From assembly GCF_040115645.1 (NCBI RefSeq), contig NC_089558.1, forward strand, positions 1,302,001 to 1,366,000: DNA of 64,000 nucleotides, given 5' to 3'. A program made the position numbers and the translations under genes. The notes under the pieces were generated by a model. That model saw nothing but the letters and a program-made list of their open reading frames with translations, was not told the origin of the DNA and did no database searches. Each line of letters opens with the position of its first letter. Position 1 is the stretch's first letter. This stretch comes from Euwallacea fornicatus (lineage: Eukaryota; Arthropoda; Insecta; Coleoptera; Curculionidae). Below are positions 58,244-64,000 of the stretch, piece after piece.

Positions 58244-61200
58244 ATGGAGACCTCCAGGGAGCTGGAGAAAGTGATAAGCTTCATAAGAAGCTGCATCATT
58301 TCCACTAAGGACAAATTAACCCTAACACAATTAAATCGTGAGTTACTACTTATTTTAATGGTTGAAATCAGGAATTAATTATCTTAATCATAGGCGATTA
58401 TAAAATACTCATAGGAGAACGGATCCCGTTTCGTAAATTTGGTTTTAACAAATTGGAAGAATTAATTGAATCATGCAGTGATCTCGCCCTGGTCCGTAGC
58501 GGAGAAGAGCATATCGTCATTGCCAAAAGCTCAGAGAAGTCGGTCCATATTTCAGAAATGGTTTCTGTACAGAAACATGGGAAACGAAGACCGTAAGAAT
58601 GAAACCACCGCGTTAACCTCCCTAATTTAAGACCTGAAATAATTTTAGGAATTTCAAGCCGTTTTCCAGAGCTGCTCCTCCACCTAGAATGCAGCAGACA
58701 TCTCAGTGGCGACCGAGGGCGAACTATGGAGGTTCTAACAATAATTATAATAATTCAAAAAAGCCACAACAGTCTGGGAAGCATTCACATTGTGTGAAGT
58801 ATGCCTCTGCCATGCATTCAAGGGTTTGATTAGTGAGATTAATTTGTTCCTAAAGACCTTTAAATTCATTTTTTTATGTAGGCCGCGTTTTCGCAACATT
58901 CAAATTATTCTAGCAACGACAAAGGGAATAATGATAAACGCTCCCCAACTGCCGTTCTCACGGCTTCGGCTCCAGCTCCAAAATCAATGGATATGAATCA
59001 TAGATTGAATACCAATAGAGGCAAGGAGCAGGCAAACAATATTGTAAGGGAAAATATTACTGATAGTAACTTTACTTATCGGGTTAGCCACAATAGTAGC
59101 ACACAGTAAGTCGGATTATTGTATCTTGCAGGACCACTAGGTCGATGTCCTGGCGCCTTTTCCTGAAAGATAATTTCCATGGAAACCACAAAAATTACCA
59201 ATAGTCTTTTGTTGTTTCAACGTTTTCGTGGTTGTTATCTTCTTGGTAAACGTGCCAAAACTTTGATCTATTGGCACTAAGGATCTCTTACTATATTTTT
59301 GTTCAGCTTTTCCAATAACAATATCTCAACTTCGAGGCCTGGGGTGACATTGAAGGCAGAACCTAATAGGGCTAGTGATAGCTCTACTAATCCGTTAATG
59401 TCCACAAGAAAAAGATTGAACAAGAAAATGTCTCAGTTAACCCTTGAAAGGTGGGATATTGAGTAATATTAAGCAATGAAAACAAGGCTTGTTTTTAGGG
59501 ATAGTGGTAATAGCAGTCCTACTAACGAGAACCCGCCCCCTTCTCCTAATAAATATCCCGATTTCCTTAAAACTGAAAGCCCTATAACGGACCTGGCAAG
59601 ATTTGTAGAACTTCACAAGCTTGGGGACTTAGAAGAGAATGTTACCAATGTAAAGAATACCAAACAAAGCACTTTTTATTCGTGTAAAATTAAGGTACCG
59701 TTGGCATATTTTGAAGAATAGGTGAGTTTCAGAACCAGAAAATTATAGATTGGCTCACATGGGTCTTGGTCAAGTTATCCTAAAGAATACTATACCGCCC
59801 AAGAAGCAAAGCTGTTTTGTTACAAGAAAGCTTTGGATGAATTAATCTCAAGGTTCCAAGACAGGCAGAGGTCTTTGCTAATTTCAAGCCAGGAAGACAT
59901 TTTGGAAAGGTGAAATTTTCGGCTTTCTGGGACAGAGACAAATCAATAAAGCTTAAAATTCTCCAACAGAGTTCCACCTTTACTGGAGAAACACGTCATG
60001 GGGCTGTTCGCTAACCAATTAGCCATGAATTACGTAGAGAAATTTAATGAGATGCTGCCAGATGACTGGACTACAATCATTGACGCCAGTCCATGCGTTC
60101 GGATAGAAAAAGTCTCTGGGAACAACTACGTGTTACATCACTGTCGACCCGGTGAAGTGAGTTTTTATTGATTAATTAAATTTTTATGAAAAGTTCTGGA
60201 ATTAACATGAAGCATGATTTTGCTTGGTGCTTTTTTCGCGTAATTTAACTGTAGGGCGAGATAATCTAAAAGTTTTGAGTTTCAAAAGAGCATTCAGAAA
60301 TCCCTAAAAATGCATTTGGCTTCTTCAAGTTGGCATATTTTGCATTCTACATATGAACATACATATTTCAAAAATGAATGCCCCCTTGAACTGAATTAGA
60401 AAGATTGTTATTCGACGAAAGAAAATGAATTTTTAGAACTTTTTGGAAGTATTTTAACTTTATTGACCGATTAGATGATGTTAGTTGCCGTAAATTGACA
60501 TACGCTAAGCGTCACTTTAGTGGACTCGAAGCTGGTAAGGAATCAAATTGTAAACGTTTGAAATGGATCTTAAAAACGAACCGTATATGTGATCTATAGA
60601 TTCATTGCATCATAATTTATCTGTAATATCGAATTATTCGTAACCACATTGTTTCATTAACAGCCCAAAAGGATTGTTGAGATGAATTATTTAGAGCCAA
60701 AGGTTTCAAAACTAGCCTCGAGTATCTTAAGAATTATCAAAAATAATTTCTAGAAGCTTTTTTAAATTATTAAAAATCAGCTTAAATCTTGTTGGATTAG
60801 TTTTAGTTCTATGCTTTAGAAAAATTGGATAGTATATTGAATGAAAAGGTACAATAAGGCGGGGACTATTTGCTTTGTCTGCGACGTTGTTAGTGACTCA
60901 TTATGTAGTATATCAAATTCATGTAGCTATAATTCCATACAATTTAGTAGAGGCATATACGCGTCGTGACGTTAGTCCGGTCCTTTTATTTTCATACATT
61001 TGGTTCCATTTTTTGAATTTTATGTGATATTTCTGGTGCTTTAATGATTCTTGACATTCACCCTATTGAGCTGAAAATTGATTAATACATTTTTTCTTTA
61101 GCAACAAAATTGGCTAAACGAGGTAAGATTTTATTCGATATCTTCTACTTTATATTCATGCAAAGAAAACATACATATATCATGCTGTAACACAACACGT

Positions 61201-63962
61201 ACTCTCACAAATCTCATGGAAAGGAAATATCCCATTCGTTCTCGAAAATGCCAAAAAGCAATAAGAATTTTTGCTCTCTATCCTCTGCACACACAACATT
61301 GGAAAACATTATATGAGATACTATTACTATGGACGAATCTATTCAATTTTTTTCAAATATCCGTTCGAGTTTTCATGCACTCTATAGTGTAATTCAAAAT
61401 AGATACGATCAAACTCGTCATCCATCATGTGGCCTGCCGCTAATTGGTCTATACTACAGGTGACGAATCGTTTTACACGACTGCAATCAGTTTCATTTTC
61501 GTTGCTTTTGTATGCACGTTCATATTATTAATTGTTATTTACTGTTGTTTCAAATTTGTTAATATCTTCATATGTTTTAGCATTTAATTTATTAAATTAT
61601 TCTAACAAAAAGCTCACATATCGTCCTTTATTACATTTTAAGAGAGCCTAAGTGCGGTCCTGTTCGATAGTTTTACTGTGATTGTGCGCGTGGATCGGTC
61701 TTGATCATGCCTATCTTGGAAATAAATAGGCTATATAGGGTGTAACATATCAGCATGAAGATATTTCAGGGGGCTATAGTACTTGGCAAAATATTTTAAA
61801 AAGTGCTATTAGACTCATGGTCAAAAACGCATCATTTTTTATATACAGAATGGCAAAGTTTCTCATTCTTCTTATAGTTTACTTTTTTTTTACTTATGCC
61901 TTGATTTAAATTTTTGAAATTTTATACGACTATTTTCTTTAAGACCCTCTACAATAACATGTCCGATTAATCGGTAGCCACATACAGGATGTTATGTTTT
62001 TTTGGTTATGTACTATTTTATGTTTCATATCTTTTTTTGGAACACCCTGTATGTATTTTGATACCAAGTTTAAATTCCTTTTTAAATTGTTTAGGTTTTA
62101 GCTCTTTTTGCAGTATTTTAGTTAGTTTCTTTCATCGTTTTCCTAAAATTTATAACAACACCTATCAATGCAAATTAAAGATGTGAAGGAAGCAAGGAAA
62201 AAATAATCATCCGGCTCAGTTATCAACTATTCGAAGTAATTCGTAACATTTAATCAAATTTTTTAAAATAAATCTAAGCGAAAACAAAATCGTAAAAACT
62301 GTTGAAAATGTCCTTTAAACATGTGAAATTTTGTCAGCTTGCACGTCGAAAATGGTGCATTTTTGACTATAGCTGTATTAGCATTTTTATTTATTTTGCA
62401 GGGTACCATCGCTTCCTGAAACATCTCCAAATATGATATGTTATACCTATTGTATGTTTGTAATAACTGTTGTTTAATACACGAGGCGCATTGGTTTGCA
62501 GTAATAATCCTACGCATCGTGCACGTACCTAATGCTTGTAGTTTGGGCATGCTTTGATCTAACCAGTCCACTTTTGCTAAAATTTAAGGTATTACAGAAG
62601 AGGCCTAGGACTGCTTCCTCAATGCCTTCCCCAACGGAAGTATCTGTTAAACCTAGTACCATACATTTTGGCGAAGACGGTAAACTTTTTGTTGAGGTCA
62701 CCTGTGCGATCTCTGCCAACCAAATTTGGTGCCAGCAAATTGGAACGAAAGAACGAGTAAGTGACTTTATTGTCTGCCTATGCTGCACGATATTAAATCG
62801 TTATTAATATCGAAATATTCCCAGGAAATATACGATGAAATGCTAGGAAGAATGCAAGTTTACTATCAGCAACATCAGGATCAGGTAGCTGCCGACTTAA
62901 TTTTGCCTGATAATTGTTATGTTGCTAAATACGAAGATTCTTATTGCAGGTATTTATCATTTTTTCTTTTTTTTTACATAAATTTGAAGTCAAGTTTACA
63001 GAGTGCGAACGTTGAAAATCACAGACAACCAAATCGATTGCTTCTTCATCGATTTCGGAGACGAGATGGTAGTGAAAGAGACAGACATCTTTAAGCTTAA
63101 GAAAGAGTTTGCAACTTCGGAAGCGCAAGTACAAAATCGAATTCACTAGTGACAATTTCATGTAATATGTCATGCTTTTTCAAGGCTTTTATGTGCAGAT
63201 TGTTCGGTCTTGAAGACCTGTATGACATTGCCGTAAACTCTCAATGTTTGATCAGCCTGTGCGAAAAAACAGTGGTTATTGAGTTGGCAGAGGAAATTAG
63301 TGGTAAATGCATGAAAATTGAATAGAACCATCGAAAAATGGATTTTTTAGGTAACGATATCTCACTTGCCTTACCAGTTTATATGTACGATGCACAAAGC
63401 GGAAACTGTATTAACGAGGAACTTATCTCCAAGCTAACTATAGAGCTGGCGACTCCAGTATTGGATGATGTGATTATTGTCACTTTATTGTGTTATTTGG
63501 TAGAAAAAATGTATTTTACCTTGTAGGGCATTAATGAAGTTTACGTAAGTCATGTAGAACCGACGGGGACTATTTCGGTCCACATGAAAACGAGGGGTTA
63601 TGACAATTTACAATTGCTCAGACAGCAGTTGGAAGAAGAGATAACGACTAAGCCTCCAGATGCTCTAAAAGTTAAAGTTACCCAGGAAAATAGTGAAGGG
63701 AAAATGTATTTCATGAAGGACAAGATCAACGAGTATGTTAGAATTAATTGTTCTTTATTTGCAGCTTTTATAATTACGTTTTATGGGTTTTAGAATTTGG
63801 CTGAGAGCAAAATTAATTGATTGGTCACCTGACGGAAGGATGGCCCAAGTGCTTTTTGTAGATGAAGGTCATACCGACGTCATTACAGTAGAAAACGAGG
63901 TGCTTTATCCTCTGGAAACACTACACGACGTCCTTAACAAATATCCACATCAAGCTATTACG
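58244..63962 (+). CDS. TDRD7/Tapas-like LOTUS-Tudor protein, 5' part (continues past the window)
   Basis: LOTUS-Tudor proteins scaffold germ granules (nuage), bind Vasa through LOTUS and methyl-arginine Piwi proteins through Tudor domains. The exons are 58244-58337, 58394-58592, 58649-58793, 58882-59105, 59307-59450, 59499-59694, 59749-59909, 59970-60156, 61102-61122, 62589-62756, 62825-62949, 63002-63128, 63185-63302, 63351-63469, 63527-63732 and 63794-63962: 801 aa visible, all phases consistent. LOTUS 1 is about 5-85 (KLTLTQLNRDYKILIGERIP, then FGFNKLEELIESC). A low-complexity linker follows. LOTUS 2 is about 365-450 (FANQLAMNYVEKFNEMLPDD). Tudor 1 is about 525-640 (CYVAKYEDSYCRVRTLK, IDCFFIDFGDEMVV). 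A second Tudor begins near 720 (RAKLIDWSPDGRMAQVLFVD). The ATG follows a 5' UTR acceptor at 58233. Exon 9 is a 21-nt microexon between 0.9 and 1.5-kb introns. Confidence 0.9.
61733..62053. repeat. Possible MITE-like repeat in the TDRD7-like intron 9
   Basis: A 321-bp segment begins tatagggtgtaac and ends ggaacaccctgta, so its ends are short imperfect inverted repeats of the agggtgt type. Related motifs bound the repeats in the GILT intron. There is no coding content. Confidence 0.35.
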
Positions 63963-64000
63963 GTAAAGACAGGTTTCATCTATAAAGCGTTTTTATATAA

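Noticed and set aside
59695..59721. Tudor-gene exon 6 ending at the TAG (VPLAYFEE tail)
   Set aside because: The downstream exon continues conserved LOTUS-flanking sequence in phase after a GTACCG donor; the TAG lies in a 54-bp intron.
1..64000. CRISPR arrays, operons, rRNA or tRNA genes
   Set aside because: Spliceosomal genes throughout; no regularly spaced repeats and no cloverleaf with A/B boxes was seen by eye. A tRNAscan run would be decisive for tRNAs.

Overview
The window is eukaryotic nuclear DNA from an insect. It is AT-rich, its genes are split by many 45-65 bp GT-AG introns, and it carries insect-type gene forms: a windbeutel/ERp29 protein, a CxxS-type GILT thiol reductase and a LOTUS-Tudor germ-granule protein. 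A beetle or another holometabolous insect fits best, but the order cannot be proved from the sequence. I rebuilt exon structures by hand from conserved protein blocks, splice consensus and reading phase. All complete models give coding lengths divisible by three.

Layout: (1) 1-698, minus: 5' part of a RECQ5-like helicase, divergent from (2) NUP98-NUP96, 1423-8760, plus. NUP98-NUP96 contains a phase-compatible alternative last exon with its own poly(A) signal. (3) 8.8-18.5 kb: a repeat-rich, gene-poor stretch. It holds one GILT-like lysosomal thiol reductase gene (minus) with 2-3 kb introns, between two diverged copies of one repeat. (4) 18.5-27.1 kb, plus: VPS53, then DHX34. (5) 27.2-32.1 kb, minus: INTS2, with 15 coding exons and two GC-AG introns. 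(6) 33.4-36.1 kb, plus: an RNF8-like FHA-RING ubiquitin ligase with a C-terminal zinc knuckle. (7) 36.5-40.4 kb, minus: NDUFAF7 and UFD1; the first coding exon of UFD1 is just the ATG. (8) 40.7-44.7 kb: a putative two-exon minus-strand gene whose intron contains all of unc-45 (plus). (9) 45.0-46.1 kb, plus: ANKRD16-like, tail to tail with eIF3c (46.2-49.5 kb, minus). (10) 51.3-54.2 kb, minus: ERp29/windbeutel and RanBP1. (11) 54.2-58.2 kb: non-coding DNA with AT microsatellites and a probable solo LTR. (12) 58.2-64.0 kb, plus: a TDRD7/Tapas-like LOTUS-Tudor gene running off the window.

Most genes are conserved housekeeping genes for nuclear transport (NUP98-96, RanBP1), RNA processing and decay (INTS2, DHX34), translation (eIF3c), trafficking (VPS53), protein quality control (UFD1, UNC-45, ERp29), DNA repair (RECQ5, RNF8) and complex I assembly (NDUFAF7). 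They form no operon or obvious single pathway. The most unusual items are the NUP98 short-isoform exon, the unc-45 nested arrangement, the RNF8 zinc knuckle, the duplicated export-signal-like motif in RanBP1, the GILT tail anchor and a 21-nt microexon in the Tudor gene. No CRISPR array, rRNA, tRNA or intact transposon gene was recognised.
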